From positions 114,689 to 178,688 of the forward strand of contig FXAI01000008.1 in assembly GCA_900177435.1 (NCBI GenBank): a stretch of DNA of 64,000 bases, given 5' to 3'. Below are positions 1 to 10,909 of this stretch, one piece after another; the stretch's first letter is position 1; the number at the start of each line of letters is the position of its first letter. This DNA comes from Alteromonadaceae bacterium Bs31 (GTDB taxonomy: Bacteria > Pseudomonadota > Gammaproteobacteria > Pseudomonadales > Cellvibrionaceae). The position numbers and the translations under genes are program-made. A model generated the notes under the pieces. The model saw nothing but the letters and a program-made list of their open reading frames with translations. It was not told where the DNA came from and made no database searches.

Positions 1-83
1 CTAATTTTATTGTTGCGCAGCGGGTACAGTGTATTGGTTTTTTATTTTGGGCTATGCAAATCGCGTTTCAAGCATAGTTGGAA

Positions 84-1625
84 TTAGCTTCTCCAAAAGG
101 TGGGGCTGAATAGTACCAACAGAGTAAAAAACTCCAGTCTGCCGAGCAGCATTGAAAATGTTAATGTCCAGGTGCTGAAATCAGACAACGGTATAAAATT
201 ATTTGCCAGCTCTCCAAAGGCAGGCCCCAGGACATTCAGGCAGGAAGACACTGCGGAAAATGATGTTAGAAAATCCAATCCACTGGCCATCAGTACTAGC
301 GTAAATAGGGCGCTTAACACTATTGATAGTAATAAAAATGCCATAGTGGCATCACGAATACCTTCGTCTATTGGTGTTTTGTTATACTTGATTACGAATA
401 AACCCCGTGGGTGAGCAAGGCGCTTAAGCTGCACCAGCCATATTTTAATTGCGATGATATCTCGTACTATTTTATTTCCTCCCGCAGTGCTGCCTGAGCA
501 GCCACCAATATAGCCGGCAATAATCAGCAGTAAAACAGCGGTTGCCGGCCACTCCGTAAAATTCCCTGCACCAAATCCGGTGCTAGTGATAAATGAAATT
601 ACATGAAAAAAAGCTCTTGAAACCGCGCGCGCTTTTTCTGTGGCGCTGGCGGTTTCTGGAATAATTACAATGGCAACCAAGAGTGTGAGGACAATGATCG
701 TTATTACAAATACCCGTGCTTCTTCATCATGAAAGTAGCTGGCCGCTTGTCGGCGGAATAGTAAGCGGTAATGCAGTCCGAAACTCATTGCACCAAGTAG
801 CATAAAAATATTGGCGTTAAGCTCAATTGCTAAACTGTTAAAGAATCCAATGCTGGCATCATGTGTTGAAAAGCCACCAGTGGAAACGGTACTGAAGCTA
901 TGCGCCACGGCGTCAAAAAGGTTCATGCCTGCCAGCCAATAACCTAAGGCACAGCTCAGGGTTAGCCAGCAATAGACAATCCACAAGGCTCGGGCTGACT
1001 TGGCAATACGCGGAGATAGCTTATCCCCCTTCATTGGCCCTGGCGTTTCTGCTTGAAATACTCGCATACCTCCAACGTTAAGCATTGGCACTATGGCTAC
1101 CACGAAAATAACCACGCCTAAGCCGCCCAGCCATTGTAAAAACTGTCGATACATTAGTAGCGTTGGGGCTTTTGCATCCAGGTTGGTAAGGACTGTGGCG
1201 CCGGTGGTGGTTAGTGCCGATGTGGCTTCGAAAACAGAATCAGTAAAACTGATGTTTTCAATCAGATAGATGGGGATAGCTGAATCTACGCTACAGATTA
1301 TCCATGTTAGCGATACAAATAGCATGGCATGTCGGTAGTGGATCTTAACGCTGCTAATTTGTTTTAAATTTTTTTTCAGTATCAACCCGGCGCATAGCAT
1401 CGTAAGCGTGCCGGGAATGGCAAATGACCTTGCGGCGCCATCTTGAAAAAAAGCGTAGTCCATTGCAGCAAATATCTCCTGTACAAGGCCGCTTATCAGT
1501 AATGGAATGGTTAGTAAGCAGAGTACGTTCAAAGCGCCATTGCGCTTTTCCGGTAATTTTCTACTTTTGACGAGAGCTGCCTTAGTGGGGGCAAACGATG
1601 TGGTGCTTCGTAGACAGTTGTTCAT
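84..1625 (-). CDS. trkH: TrkH-family potassium uptake protein
   Basis: Inner-membrane K+ (or Na+/K+) translocating subunit of a Trk/Ktr system, 513 aa, polytopic throughout. The four selectivity-filter P-loops of the superfamily are visible: TTGAT near residue 140, STGGFS near 248, STGFGA near 348 and a fourth, CLNVLGP, near 462. Length fits TrkH/KtrB proteins. The N-terminal ~25 residues are polar and cytoplasmic. ATG at 1625 follows a GAGAGAA ribosome site. The cytoplasmic NAD-binding partner TrkA is not in the window; only 83 bases lie downstream of the stop. Family assignment is firm; ion preference cannot be read from sequence. Confidence 0.93.
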   Translation of the reverse strand: MNNCLRSTTSFAPTKAALVKSRKLPEKRNGALNVLCLLTIPLLISGLVQEIFAAMDYAFFQDGAARSFAIPGTLTMLCAGLILKKNLKQISSVKIHYRHAMLFVSLTWIICSVDSAIPIYLIENISFTDSVFEATSALTTTGATVLTNLDAKAPTLLMYRQFLQWLGGLGVVIFVVAIVPMLNVGGMRVFQAETPGPMKGDKLSPRIAKSARALWIVYCWLTLSCALGYWLAGMNLFDAVAHSFSTVSTGGFSTHDASIGFFNSLAIELNANIFMLLGAMSFGLHYRLLFRRQAASYFHDEEARVFVITIIVLTLLVAIVIIPETASATEKARAVSRAFFHVISFITSTGFGAGNFTEWPATAVLLLIIAGYIGGCSGSTAGGNKIVRDIIAIKIWLVQLKRLAHPRGLFVIKYNKTPIDEGIRDATMAFLLLSIVLSALFTLVLMASGLDFLTSFSAVSSCLNVLGPAFGELANNFIPLSDFSTWTLTFSMLLGRLEFFTLLVLFSPTFWRS

Positions 1626-1699
1626 TTCATTCTCTCAACAGGTAAAGCAATACACTTGGCGCGCAAGTGTAGGGGTGTCGGTCGGTTTTGAAGGACGCT

Positions 1700-1978
1700 T
1701 TAGTGTTGAGGTGGTGCGCGAATGGCGTGCTTGTAATTAATGGAGGCACTTGGGATGGTGAAGGGCCTGCTGGAGGGGTGCGGGTAGAAAGATGGGAACG
1801 GCCAGTTAACTGAAATATTGACAAGCCACGGGGAGTCGTCGATATCTGAGGCTGCTTCGGAGTCTACCCACTCCTTATCAATGGATATGCTTGAGGATGC
1901 CTGGAAGGAAAAGTCTTCGCTTGAGCAAAGAGCAGTACTTAAAAAAAGTAATAGGCCCAAAAACAGAGCTTTCCACAT
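1700..1978 (-). CDS. Small putative secreted protein, unknown
   Basis: A 92-aa reading frame beginning MWKALFLGLLLFLSTALC, a typical short signal peptide (one Lys, then a leucine-rich core), followed by a Ser/Asp-rich and then Pro/Ser-rich tail. The open frame extends 30 codons further upstream, but the signal-like start at 1978 is more natural. The ribosome site is weak and no family is recognised. It lies 74 bp upstream of trkH on the same strand. It may be a real small exported protein or a chance frame. Confidence 0.35.
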   Translation of the reverse strand: MWKALFLGLLLFLSTALCSSEDFSFQASSSISIDKEWVDSEAASDIDDSPWLVNISVNWPFPSFYPHPSSRPFTIPSASINYKHAIRAPPQH

Positions 1979-2458
1979 GGGGTTAAACCGCAGAGCTGTA
2001 ATATATTGACTCACTATAGCCTCAGCTCTGGAGTTGAAACACCCTTTAAAGCACATTAGTTGATTCACTTAAAAAAACGATTAGCAGGTTTTTGGTGAAT
2101 GGGGGCTTCTTTAACTCAGCCGCATACTGAGAAAAGGCTTGTGGCAGGCTCTGTCTGGCGTGCACCTATAGTCTTGCAGGCTGGCTTAGCGTTAGCACTC
2201 GGCGATTGAAGCAGAAAATACAAGGTCTTTCGGGGCTGGCCCTGTTCAGTGCTTTGGCGCTAATCCGGCGGCAATCTGGCGGTCAAAAGCACCCTAAAAC
2301 CCTGCTTTAGAATTGCGATTTATCAAAGTTTTGCCGGCAAGCTTCAAGTTACCCTCCATATACGTGTAAAATTCGCCGGCTTAGCTGAATGGCTGTAAAA
2401 CCCATAATGGCAGTGGGTATTATAAAAACGCCTTAAAATTCAAAGGTTTAAGAGAGAT
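1979..2458. other. Intergenic region upstream of gltB
   Basis: About 480 bp separating the divergent trkH side from gltB. It should hold the gltBD promoter. No RNA gene, repeat or convincing operator could be picked out by eye. The last 40 bases before gltB are AT-rich. Confidence 0.5.
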
Positions 2459-5400
2459 ATGATGCAGAACAACGAATCCTACAAGGGTCTTTATCGCCCA
2501 GAATTTGAGCATGATGCATGCGGCATCGGCTTTGTTGCCAACCTGAAAGGGCGAAAATCGCACGATATTATTGAAAATGCACTCACCATGCTTACCTGTA
2601 TGGAGCACCGAGGTGGCACCGGATACGACGTAGCCAGCGGTGACGGCGCAGGCATTCTGATTCAGATCCCTCACGACTTTTTGGTGGAGCAAGCCGGTAA
2701 GCTGGGGATTAAGCTGGGCGCAGTTGGTGATTACGGCGTGGGTATGTTGTTTTTCCCGCAAAAAGAGGTTCTCGCCAAGCAGTGTAAAGATATCCTTGAG
2801 AAGGCGCTTGTAACGCTCGGCCTCGAAGCTTTGGGGTATCGGGATGTACCCGGTGATAACTCCATGTTGGGCTTTGCTGCGAAGGAGACCGAACCAAAGA
2901 TTCAGCAATTGTTTATTGCTAAGCCCGAGGGCATGAGCCAAGAGGAATTCCAGCGCAAGTTATTTGTATTACGTAAATACAGCGCTCACCAGGCCAACGC
3001 CATGCTGAAGGTGGAGAAAGATGAGTTCTACATTGCCTCGCTTTCTAACCGTACCATTGTATATAAAGGGCAGTTCACCACTGAGCAGGTGCGGCAGTAT
3101 TATCAGGATCTGCGCGATGAAAAATGCCAGTCGGCTATTGCCATGTTCCACAGCCGTTTTTCTACCAATACCTTCCCAGCATGGCGCCGTGCTCAGCCAT
3201 TCCGTTTTCTGTCTCACAACGGTGAGATAAACACCGTGCGTGGCAACATAAACTGGATGGTGGCTCGAGAAGCATTATTCGAGTCTGCCAACTTTTCTCG
3301 GGAAGAGCTGGACCTGCTCTATCCTGTGTGCAATCGCGACAACTCAGACTCTGCCAACCTGGACATGGTGATTGAACTGCTTGTATTGAGTGGCAGACCT
3401 TTGGCTCAGGTAATGATGATGGTGATACCAGAAGCCTGGCAGAGCCAAACGGATATGGATCCCGTCAAGCGAGCTTTCTACGAGTATTACGCCAATATTA
3501 TGGAGCCTTGGGATGGCCCTGCGTCGGTGAGTTTTACAGATGGGCAAGTGATAGGTGCAACGCTGGACCGGAATGGTCTGCGGCCATCGCGTTTTCTGCT
3601 TACCGATGATGATATGTTGGTTATGGGCTCGGAAACCGGTGCTCTTTGTGTTGATCCGGCAAAAGTGGTTCGAAAAGGTCGCTTACAGCCTGGCAAGATT
3701 TTCATTGCCGACTTAAATAAAGGCTGCATTATTAGTGATGACGATGTTAAATCGGACATCTGTGCACGTCAGCCTTATGCCCAATGGCTGGCGGAAAACA
3801 AGTTGGTGCTCGACGAGTTACCTCTACCGGATGTTCAGGTGAGTACCATTGAAAATCTGCCGCTGCGGCAGAAATCCTGTGGCTATACCTATGAAGATCT
3901 CAATGTAATTCTCAAGCAAATGGTTGAGTCTGGTAAAGAGCCTTTGGGAGCGATGGGGGCAGATAATCCTCTGGCGGTTATGTCCGATCGCCCTCAGCAT
4001 TTATCCAGCTATTTTAAGCAGTTGTTCGCTCAGGTTACCAACCCTCCAATCGATCCTATTCGTGAAGAGATGGTGATGTCTTTACGCACCTATATTGGTT
4101 CCTCAAAAAATATTCTGGATGAAACCCCAGAGCACTGTCGCAAGGTTGAAATAAAGCAGCCCTTGCTGAGTAACGAGCAGTTATTAAGATTAAAACATAT
4201 TGATCAGGCGCACCTTCAAGCAAAAACACTGGACACAGTATTTCCTGCCAGCGGCTTAAGCGGCGCACTGGAAGAGGCCTTGGCAAACTTGTGCCGCTAT
4301 GCAAAAGATGCTGTTAACGAAGGTTATTCACTGCTGATTCTTAGCGATCGCAATGTGGATACTGACCACGCTGCCATTCCATCGCTGCTTGCCACTGCGG
4401 CGGTTCATCACTCTCTTATCCGCGATGGTCAGCGAGCGAAAGTAGAGATAATCGTAGAAGCAGGCGATGCACGGGAAACGCACCATTTCGCTACCCTAAT
4501 TGGTTACGGTGCTGCTGCTATTAACCCTTATCTCGCCATAGAAACCTTGAAGCATATGCGCGATCAGGGAAGTTTTGGCAAAGATATGAATGACGAGGTT
4601 CTGTTCACGCGCTACGCAAAAGCGGTAGGCAGCGGCTTATTAAAAATATTTTCAAAGATGGGTATATCCACCCTGCAAAGCTACCAGGGTGCACAAATAT
4701 TTGAAGCGCTTGGTATTAATAGTGAAGTTGTTCAGCGGTATTTCACCGGAACCGTTAGTCGTATTGAAGGCATTGGCCTGGATGAGATGGCACGCGAAGC
4801 GCTGACCAACCACCGCGAAGGTTTCCCCGCTGCGAACCGCATTCATGTAGACGATGTTCTTCACAGTGGTGGTGAATATGCATGGCGTCACGATGGTGAG
4901 CGCCACCTGTTTAATCCCACTACCATTCGTTTGTTGCAGCACTCGACTGCAAGTAACGATTACTCTCAGTTTAAGCAGTACGCCAAAGAAGTCGATGAGC
5001 AAGCAGAAGCCGCCTACACCTTGCGAGGGCTGCTGAAGTTTAACTCAGACCGCCCAAGCATTCCTCTTGAGGAGGTTGAGCCAGCGGAGAATATTTTCAA
5101 ACGCTTTGCAACAGGTGCAATGTCCTTTGGTTCTATTTCCTGGGAAGCGCATACCACACTGGCGAAAGCCATGAACCGACTGGGTGGCAAGAGTAACAGT
5201 GGTGAAGGTGGCGAAGACCCCATTCGATTCAAGCCCGACGAAAACGGCGATTTAATGATTAGCCGAATTAAGCAGGTGGCTTCGGGTCGCTTTGGTGTTA
5301 CCAGTCACTACCTGGCGAACGCTGATGAAATTCAAATTAAAATGGCGCAGGGTGCCAAGCCTGGCGAAGGTGGCCAGTTGCCCGGCCACAAGGTGGACGC

Positions 5401-7054
5401 ATGGATTGGTCGAACCCGTGGCTCAACTCCCGGGGTTGGATTAATTTCACCACCGCCGCATCACGATATTTACTCTATTGAAGATTTGGCGCAGTTAATT
5501 TATGACCTGAAAAATGCAAACCGTGAAGCGCGCATAAACGTGAAGCTGGTTTCTGAAGCGGGCGTGGGCACCATTGCTGCCGGCGTGTGTAAGGGCTATG
5601 CCGACGTTGTACTAATTTCCGGTTACGACGGTGGCACCGGGGCATCGCCTTTAAGCTCTATTAAGCACGCGGGCTTACCCTGGGAGCTTGGCCTGGCAGA
5701 AACCCATCAAACATTGGTCGCCAACCGGCTCCGCAGTCGAATTACTGTGCAAACCGATGGTCAATTAAAAACACCACGTGATCTCGCCATAGCAACCTTG
5801 TTGGGTGCAGAAGAGTGGGGTGTTGCCACAGCGGCTTTGGTGGTTGAGGGTTGCATTATGATGCGTAAGTGTCACCTCAATACTTGCCCTGTTGGCGTCG
5901 CAACTCAGAATAAGGAATTACGCAATCGCTTTACCGGTAAAGTAGAGCATGTGGTTAACTTCTTTACCATGCTTACCGAAGGCTTCCGGGAGATAATGGC
6001 AGAACTCGGCTTCCGCACTATCGAAGAAATGGTTGGTCAGGTTCAGTGTTTAGACCTTAGAGAAAACCTCGATCACTGGAAACTGAAGCACCTAGATCTA
6101 TCGCCTATTCTCCACAAGGAGGAGGCGCATGAAGGTGATACCCTTTATCGCAGCGTCGAGCAAAAACATTTAATTAATGACATTGTCGATCGTAAATTAA
6201 TTGAGCAGTCTGCCAATGCATTGGAAAAAGCTGAACAGTTACAGTTAAACAGTGAAATCGTTAATACCGATAGAACCGTTGGCACAATGCTCTCAAACGA
6301 GATAAGCAAACGCTACGGCGCAGACGGTTTGCCAGAAGGTACTATTGACGTTAAGTTCGATGGCTCTGCTGGGCAAAGCTTTGGTGCATTCGCAGCGAAA
6401 GGTTTGCGTTTTGAGCTGGAAGGCGATGCTAATGACTATTTTGGTAAAGGCTTGTCAGGTGCAGAGTTAGTCGTTTACCCACCAAAAGTGTCTCCCTTTA
6501 AAGCGCGAGAGAATATTTTAATTGGCAATGTGGCTTTCTTCGGTGCGACAGGCGGTAAGGCTTTTATTCGTGGTATCGCTGGTGAGCGCTTCTGTGTCCG
6601 CAACTCAGGAGTTACTGCGATCGTAGAGGGTGTTGGCGATCATGGTTGTGAATACATGACTGGTGGTAAGGCGATTATTCTTGGCAGCACCGGTCGTAAC
6701 TTCGCCGCGGGTATGAGTGGCGGTGTAGCCTGGGTGTTGGACTCGAGCGGCGACTTTTCCTCCAAGTGCAATATGGAAATGGTACAGCTTGAAAAAGCTG
6801 ACGATGCTGAAGAGATCGCAGAATTAAAAGCATTAATTGAAGCTCATAAAGAAAAAACCGGTTCGGATGTTGCGGAAGAAATTCTGGCGGACTGGCAGAG
6901 CAGCCTGGCTAAGTTCGTTAAAGTGATGCCGGTTGACTACAAGCGTATGCAAAACTATATGAAAGACGTTCGTGCGCAAGATAAAGATAAAACAGAACAG
7001 CAAGTTGCAGAGGCCGCATTTGATATGCACCTTCAAAACTTGGCAGCGAACTAG
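2459..7054 (+). CDS. gltB: Glutamate synthase (NADPH) large subunit
   Basis: Alpha subunit of GOGAT, 1531 aa: transfers the glutamine amide to 2-oxoglutarate giving two glutamates, the main ammonia-assimilation route with glutamine synthetase. The class II amidotransferase domain (about 21-430) begins at HDACGIGF; Cys21 should become the N-terminal nucleophile after propeptide removal. The central domain, the FMN-binding synthase domain (about 840-1210) and the C-terminal GXGXG beta-helix follow. The 3Fe-4S cysteines are seen as C-x5-C-x4-C in [12 protein letters not shown]. Full length for the family. Start ATG at 2459 follows AGAGA; a second ATG is the next codon. Eleven bases precede gltD, so the two are one operon. 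Confidence 0.98.
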   Translation: MMQNNESYKGLYRPEFEHDACGIGFVANLKGRKSHDIIENALTMLTCMEHRGGTGYDVASGDGAGILIQIPHDFLVEQAGKLGIKLGAVGDYGVGMLFFPQKEVLAKQCKDILEKALVTLGLEALGYRDVPGDNSMLGFAAKETEPKIQQLFIAKPEGMSQEEFQRKLFVLRKYSAHQANAMLKVEKDEFYIASLSNRTIVYKGQFTTEQVRQYYQDLRDEKCQSAIAMFHSRFSTNTFPAWRRAQPFRFLSHNGEINTVRGNINWMVAREALFESANFSREELDLLYPVCNRDNSDSANLDMVIELLVLSGRPLAQVMMMVIPEAWQSQTDMDPVKRAFYEYYANIMEPWDGPASVSFTDGQVIGATLDRNGLRPSRFLLTDDDMLVMGSETGALCVDPAKVVRKGRLQPGKIFIADLNKGCIISDDDVKSDICARQPYAQWLAENKLVLDELPLPDVQVSTIENLPLRQKSCGYTYEDLNVILKQMVESGKEPLGAMGADNPLAVMSDRPQHLSSYFKQLFAQVTNPPIDPIREEMVMSLRTYIGSSKNILDETPEHCRKVEIKQPLLSNEQLLRLKHIDQAHLQAKTLDTVFPASGLSGALEEALANLCRYAKDAVNEGYSLLILSDRNVDTDHAAIPSLLATAAVHHSLIRDGQRAKVEIIVEAGDARETHHFATLIGYGAAAINPYLAIETLKHMRDQGSFGKDMNDEVLFTRYAKAVGSGLLKIFSKMGISTLQSYQGAQIFEALGINSEVVQRYFTGTVSRIEGIGLDEMAREALTNHREGFPAANRIHVDDVLHSGGEYAWRHDGERHLFNPTTIRLLQHSTASNDYSQFKQYAKEVDEQAEAAYTLRGLLKFNSDRPSIPLEEVEPAENIFKRFATGAMSFGSISWEAHTTLAKAMNRLGGKSNSGEGGEDPIRFKPDENGDLMISRIKQVASGRFGVTSHYLANADEIQIKMAQGAKPGEGGQLPGHKVDAWIGRTRGSTPGVGLISPPPHHDIYSIEDLAQLIYDLKNANREARINVKLVSEAGVGTIAAGVCKGYADVVLISGYDGGTGASPLSSIKHAGLPWELGLAETHQTLVANRLRSRITVQTDGQLKTPRDLAIATLLGAEEWGVATAALVVEGCIMMRKCHLNTCPVGVATQNKELRNRFTGKVEHVVNFFTMLTEGFREIMAELGFRTIEEMVGQVQCLDLRENLDHWKLKHLDLSPILHKEEAHEGDTLYRSVEQKHLINDIVDRKLIEQSANALEKAEQLQLNSEIVNTDRTVGTMLSNEISKRYGADGLPEGTIDVKFDGSAGQSFGAFAAKGLRFELEGDANDYFGKGLSGAELVVYPPKVSPFKARENILIGNVAFFGATGGKAFIRGIAGERFCVRNSGVTAIVEGVGDHGCEYMTGGKAIILGSTGRNFAAGMSGGVAWVLDSSGDFSSKCNMEMVQLEKADDAEEIAELKALIEAHKEKTGSDVAEEILADWQSSLAKFVKVMPVDYKRMQNYMKDVRAQDKDKTEQQVAEAAFDMHLQNLAAN

Positions 7055-7065
7055 GGGGTGTAGCA

Positions 7066-8553
7066 ATGGGTAATCCAACAGGTTTTTTAAAAGTTGATCG
7101 TGCGCTACCGGATGATCGTGACCCTAAAGACAGGCTTGTAGATTGGCAAGAAGTACATGAGCACATGCCGGAAGAGGGCTTGCGCAAGCAAGCTTCACGT
7201 TGCATGGATTGCGGCGTACCCTTTTGCCAAAGTGGTAATAGCCAGTACGCTCCTAAAATCGCGGGCTGTCCGGTTAATAATTTGATCCCGGAATGGAACG
7301 ACCTGATTTATCGCGGCCAATGGAAAGATGCTATTGACCGACTGCACCGCACCAATAATTTTCCGGAATTTACTGGTCGCGTGTGTCCGGCTCCCTGTGA
7401 GGGCGCGTGTGTATTGGGAATTAATGCGCCCCCTGTCACGATTAAGCTGCACGAATACGCAATTGCGGAACATGCATTTGAAGAAGGTTGGGTAAATGCA
7501 GAGCCTCCGGCTAAGCGCAGTGGTAAAACCGTCGCTGTTATTGGCTCCGGCCCGGCTGGTCTGGCCGCCGCCGCACAGCTTAATAAGGCAGGCCATGCCG
7601 TGACCGTGTACGAGCGAGCTGATCGTATCGGTGGCTTATTGATGTATGGCATTCCCAATATGAAATTGGAAAAGCATATCGTTGATCGCCGAGTAAAACT
7701 GCTTGCAGAGGAAGGCGTTACCTTTATTACCAATACTGAAATTGGTAAAGATATTCCTGCGAAGCAATTACAGGACGAATTTGATGCGGTAGTCATAGCA
7801 ACAGGTGCAACTAAACCTCGAGATCTGCCAGTTGCAGGACGTGAACTAAAGGGCGTTCACTTTGCTATGGAGTTTTTGAGTAAAAATACCAAGAGCCTAT
7901 TGGATAGCAAGCTTGAAGATGGCCAGTATATAAACGCGAAGGGCAAAAATGTTGTGGTGATTGGTGGTGGCGATACCGGTACGGACTGTGTTGCCACGTC
8001 CTTGCGTCATGGCTGTGAGCATGTTTTGCAATTGGAGATTATGCCGCGGCCCACTGACCAGCGTGCCCCCGGTAACCCCTGGCCGGAGTGGCCCAAAACC
8101 CTCTTGGTCGATTATGGTCAGATGGAGGCGATTGCCGTTCAGGGTGACGACCCTCGCCACTACCAGGTGATGACTAAAAAAATCGTTGGCGATGAAAGTG
8201 GCCAGGTAAAAGAAGTTCATACCGTACAAATTCAGTGGGTAAGCGATGAAAATGGACGTATGTCGCCACAAGAACTAGTTGGTACAGAAAAGGTATACCC
8301 TGCCGACCTGGTGTTGCTGGCGATGGGCTTTCTCGGGCCAGAAGAGCTTATCATAGAGCAGCTGGGTATTGAGTGCGATGAGCGTTCGAACGCTAAAGCA
8401 GCATATGATGAATTCGCAACCAGTGTTGATGGTATCTTCGCCTGCGGTGATGCTCGTCGTGGTCAGAGCTTAATTGTTTGGGCCATAGATGAGGGGCGAA
8501 GAGCAGCCAGAGAAGTGGACCGTTATCTTGTGGGTGAGAGCTTTCTGCCCTAG
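7066..8553 (+). CDS. gltD: Glutamate synthase (NADPH) small subunit
   Basis: Beta subunit of GOGAT, 495 aa. It oxidises NADPH through FAD and passes electrons by its 4Fe-4S clusters to GltB. The N-terminal ferredoxin-like region shows the cluster cysteines in CMDCGVPFC (about residues 46-54) and again in [15 protein letters not shown] near 105-119. The FAD Rossmann motif [12 protein letters not shown] follows near 158, and a second nucleotide-binding motif [11 protein letters not shown] near 299 for NADPH. Length and motif order match GltD. Cotranscribed with gltB. Confidence 0.98.
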   Translation: MGNPTGFLKVDRALPDDRDPKDRLVDWQEVHEHMPEEGLRKQASRCMDCGVPFCQSGNSQYAPKIAGCPVNNLIPEWNDLIYRGQWKDAIDRLHRTNNFPEFTGRVCPAPCEGACVLGINAPPVTIKLHEYAIAEHAFEEGWVNAEPPAKRSGKTVAVIGSGPAGLAAAAQLNKAGHAVTVYERADRIGGLLMYGIPNMKLEKHIVDRRVKLLAEEGVTFITNTEIGKDIPAKQLQDEFDAVVIATGATKPRDLPVAGRELKGVHFAMEFLSKNTKSLLDSKLEDGQYINAKGKNVVVIGGGDTGTDCVATSLRHGCEHVLQLEIMPRPTDQRAPGNPWPEWPKTLLVDYGQMEAIAVQGDDPRHYQVMTKKIVGDESGQVKEVHTVQIQWVSDENGRMSPQELVGTEKVYPADLVLLAMGFLGPEELIIEQLGIECDERSNAKAAYDEFATSVDGIFACGDARRGQSLIVWAIDEGRRAAREVDRYLVGESFLP

Positions 8554-8584
8554 CGCCTGCATCTCATTTTATATTACAACTACG

Positions 8585-8654
8585 CAGTAGCTCCATAGCA
8601 CAAAAAAATAGACAAAGGGATTTGTCTCGTAAAAAGAGCGCTTTGCAGCTACTG
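8585..8654 (+). other. Nested inverted repeats downstream of gltD
   Basis: An 8-bp perfect outer stem (CAGTAGCT at 8585-8592 with AGCTACTG at 8647-8654) encloses a 7-bp hairpin (AGACAAA at 8610-8616, loop GGGA, TTTGTCT at 8621-8627). There is no following T-run, so it is not a standard intrinsic terminator. It could be an mRNA 3'-end or leader structure, or chance. Confidence 0.35.
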
Positions 8655-8702
8655 TTGGCTCGACGCAGAGCTATTAAAAAAATAGAAACGGAGGTCTGAG
8701 AA

Positions 8703-9437
8703 GTGCCATTTTTTATAATATCCTTGCTGATACAGGTAGCGCTGGTTATTCATATCGTAAAAACTGGCCGCAATACTACATGGATCTGGATTGTGGTTAT
8801 GCTTCCTTTGGCAGGTTCGATTGCCTATTTTATTCTCGAAGTTTTACCGGAACTAAGTAATTCCCGCACAGGTAGGCGTGCTGGTAGAAAGGTTCGTTCA
8901 TCGCTAAATCCCAACAAAGATATCAGTTCAGCCGCTCGGCAATATTCCATGTCTGATACAGTGGAAAATTCCATTCGGCTCGCCGATGAGTGTCTGCGGA
9001 AGGGTTTGTTCGTCGAGGCTCGAGAGCTTTATCAGAAATGCTTGAAGGGGCTCCACGCAGACGACCCCAATCTTATGTTTGGTCTGGCTAAGTCAGAGTT
9101 TGGTGCTGAGAATTATTACGAGACAAAAGAAATTCTCGATAAGCTAATAGCGTTAAATCCCGATTATAAAAATCAGGATGCCCATTTGCTTTATGCGCGA
9201 GCACTAGAGAAATTGGGAGACCTTGACGGGGCGAAGCATGAGTACGAGGCCTTGCATGATTACTACTCCGGGCCGGAAGCCAGCTATTACTACGCGGTAT
9301 TTTTAAAGTCGCAAAACCAGATGGAGCAGGCACAGAAAATTCTTCTGGAAATAATGAACACCGCCAAATATTCCGGCAAGCATTACTCTACTCTTCATAA
9401 AGAAACCTTAAAAATGGTAAAAAGCGAGTTGTCTTAG
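8703..9437 (+). CDS. PLDc_N-like membrane-anchored TPR protein
   Basis: A 244-aa protein. The first ~50 residues form two membrane segments (FIISLLIQVALVIHIV and IWIVVMLPLAGSIAYFIL), a layout like the PLDc_N / cardiolipin-synthase N-terminal module. A basic stretch (RTGRRAGRKVR) then leads to tetratricopeptide-like helices over about 95-235. It has no catalytic motif, so a protein-interaction or scaffold role at the inner membrane is likely. The start is GTG at 8703, supported by GGAGG eight bases upstream. DUF427 follows closely on the same strand. Confidence 0.75.
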   Translation: MPFFIISLLIQVALVIHIVKTGRNTTWIWIVVMLPLAGSIAYFILEVLPELSNSRTGRRAGRKVRSSLNPNKDISSAARQYSMSDTVENSIRLADECLRKGLFVEARELYQKCLKGLHADDPNLMFGLAKSEFGAENYYETKEILDKLIALNPDYKNQDAHLLYARALEKLGDLDGAKHEYEALHDYYSGPEASYYYAVFLKSQNQMEQAQKILLEIMNTAKYSGKHYSTLHKETLKMVKSELS

Positions 9438-9476
9438 TGTCGCTAATTTTAACTTACTACAGTTTTGGAGCCCCTT

Positions 9477-9773
9477 ATGAAAGCCCCTGTTAAAGCTATG
9501 TGGAACGGTGCTGTTGTTGCTGAAAGTGATGAAACTGTGGTTGTGGAGTCAAACCATTATTTTCCAGTGGGTTCTATCGTATCAGAGTATTTTCGTAAAA
9601 CTGATACTTCAACGCACTGCCCCTGGAAAGGGGATGCAAGCTATTTCGATCTCGTGGTGGGTGGGCGTACCAATAAAGACTCCGCTTGGTACTATCCTGA
9701 TCCCAAGAAGGAAGCAAAGCACATAGAAGGGATGGTTGCATTTTGGAAGGGTGTAGAAATCGTAGAGGCTTAA
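9477..9773 (+). CDS. DUF427 domain protein
   Basis: A 98-aa soluble protein of the DUF427 family, recognised from the pattern MWNGAVVAESDET, then YFP near 25, then CPWKGDASYFDL and the Trp-Tyr-Pro segment AWYYPDPKKEA. The function of the family is unknown. ATG at 9477 is chosen over an in-frame TTG twelve bases earlier because GGAG at 9467-9470 sits six bases before it. It is 39 bp downstream of the TPR gene and convergent with the next gene, leaving only 6 bp. Confidence 0.88.
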   Translation: MKAPVKAMWNGAVVAESDETVVVESNHYFPVGSIVSEYFRKTDTSTHCPWKGDASYFDLVVGGRTNKDSAWYYPDPKKEAKHIEGMVAFWKGVEIVEA

Positions 9774-9779
9774 CTGGCC

Positions 9780-10850
9780 CTAGAAAGTAAAAGCGTAAGC
9801 AACTTTAAATTCCAGGGTGTACGCTTTTTCTGGCAGCAGCTTGTCTGCAGCGTAACTGATTGTCAGGTTTTTCCGCTGGCAGGCGACCATTAGTGCCTTT
9901 GAACTTAGGTCGTAGTAGCTGTGAAAAACCGTTTCTGGCATCAGTGTTTTTGCATAGGTAATTCGATAGAAATTTACTGCGTCGAACTGATAATACTCAA
10001 GGCCAAAAATTCCATTATTCTCCCAGAAGTAGTTCAGGTGCGCGTTGTGCTGTGAGGGGAGTGTCTGGCTGATGTTTTTTGCAGATTCAATCCAGCTGAG
10101 AACAGGGCGAGTACTGATTAAGCCCTGTCTGTTGTACGAAATATTATCAGACGAGGCCTGCGCGCTCGTGAAGTGCTGCCTCGACCACTTTATTTCACTG
10201 TTGATATCTTTTCCTTTCCAGCGAAAAATCCAATGCTTGTTAATGTGCCATTCGAGGCCGGCATCAAATGAATAGCCCTGGCCACTAATACCACTATTTT
10301 CTCTGTTAAAGAAAATGTCGTTGCTATAGGCGTAGGCAAGGGATGCCTCACCATCGAAGGTGCTGTCACTATTGGTTTGAATGTAGCCTGACAGGCGGCC
10401 GTCTATCATTTGATTTGCAGTTAAGTAAGAAGCCGATAATTCTAGCTGAACATTGCCGAACGTTTTTGCGTAGCCAATTGCGAGTCCGGAGGCGGCCACA
10501 TGGTCCGCAGAAATGTCTAGCAGATAAGGTGTGTTTTCCTGCAGTTGTCTGTCATTTTTGTCTGCATAAATTAGCTCTGCAGTGTCGGGTGTAAAATTCA
10601 ATATGTAGTGATAGCGGCTGAATATGCCAAGCTTCAATGATTTATAGCTTGATTCAATATTCAGGCTATTAAATGTGAAAGCGGTATCGCCCTTTTTTAA
10701 GGGTGGCCCTCTTAAGTCGTCGAAGATTTGCTTTATTGGGGCGATTTCACTGTAGGAAAAACTATTGGCGCTAATACTGTGTTGCCAATCAGACGCAGTG
10801 CCTGACTCACATAGGCTAATAAGTGTAAGAAAAACTATTTTTGATTTCAT
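9780..10850 (-). CDS. Outer-membrane beta-barrel protein, unknown
   Basis: A 356-aa protein with a signal peptide (MKSKIVFLTLISLCESGTAS) and then alternating hydrophobic/polar strands rich in Tyr, Ser and Asn. It ends in an aromatic strand closing with Phe (VAYAFTF), the usual signal for BAM-dependent barrel insertion. No named porin or transporter family is recognised. It lies 59 bp after the lipoprotein gene 10910-13285 and is probably cotranscribed, so the two may work together at the outer membrane. A GTG at 10880 would extend the N-terminus by ten residues; the ATG at 10850 gives the better signal peptide. Confidence 0.65.
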   Translation of the reverse strand: MKSKIVFLTLISLCESGTASDWQHSISANSFSYSEIAPIKQIFDDLRGPPLKKGDTAFTFNSLNIESSYKSLKLGIFSRYHYILNFTPDTAELIYADKNDRQLQENTPYLLDISADHVAASGLAIGYAKTFGNVQLELSASYLTANQMIDGRLSGYIQTNSDSTFDGEASLAYAYSNDIFFNRENSGISGQGYSFDAGLEWHINKHWIFRWKGKDINSEIKWSRQHFTSAQASSDNISYNRQGLISTRPVLSWIESAKNISQTLPSQHNAHLNYFWENNGIFGLEYYQFDAVNFYRITYAKTLMPETVFHSYYDLSSKALMVACQRKNLTISYAADKLLPEKAYTLEFKVAYAFTF

Positions 10851-10909
10851 TGTTATTTTAATAAAAAGGGGGATCGGCACCTCCCCTTACCAAGCGCTTG
10901 TGGACTTTT

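Noticed and set aside
1627-1824. 65-aa minus-strand frame
   Set aside because: Overlaps the better small secreted frame at 1700-1978 in another frame and has no coding features.
2420-2941. 173-aa minus-strand frame
   Set aside because: Overlaps the start of gltB, which is certain; shadow frame.
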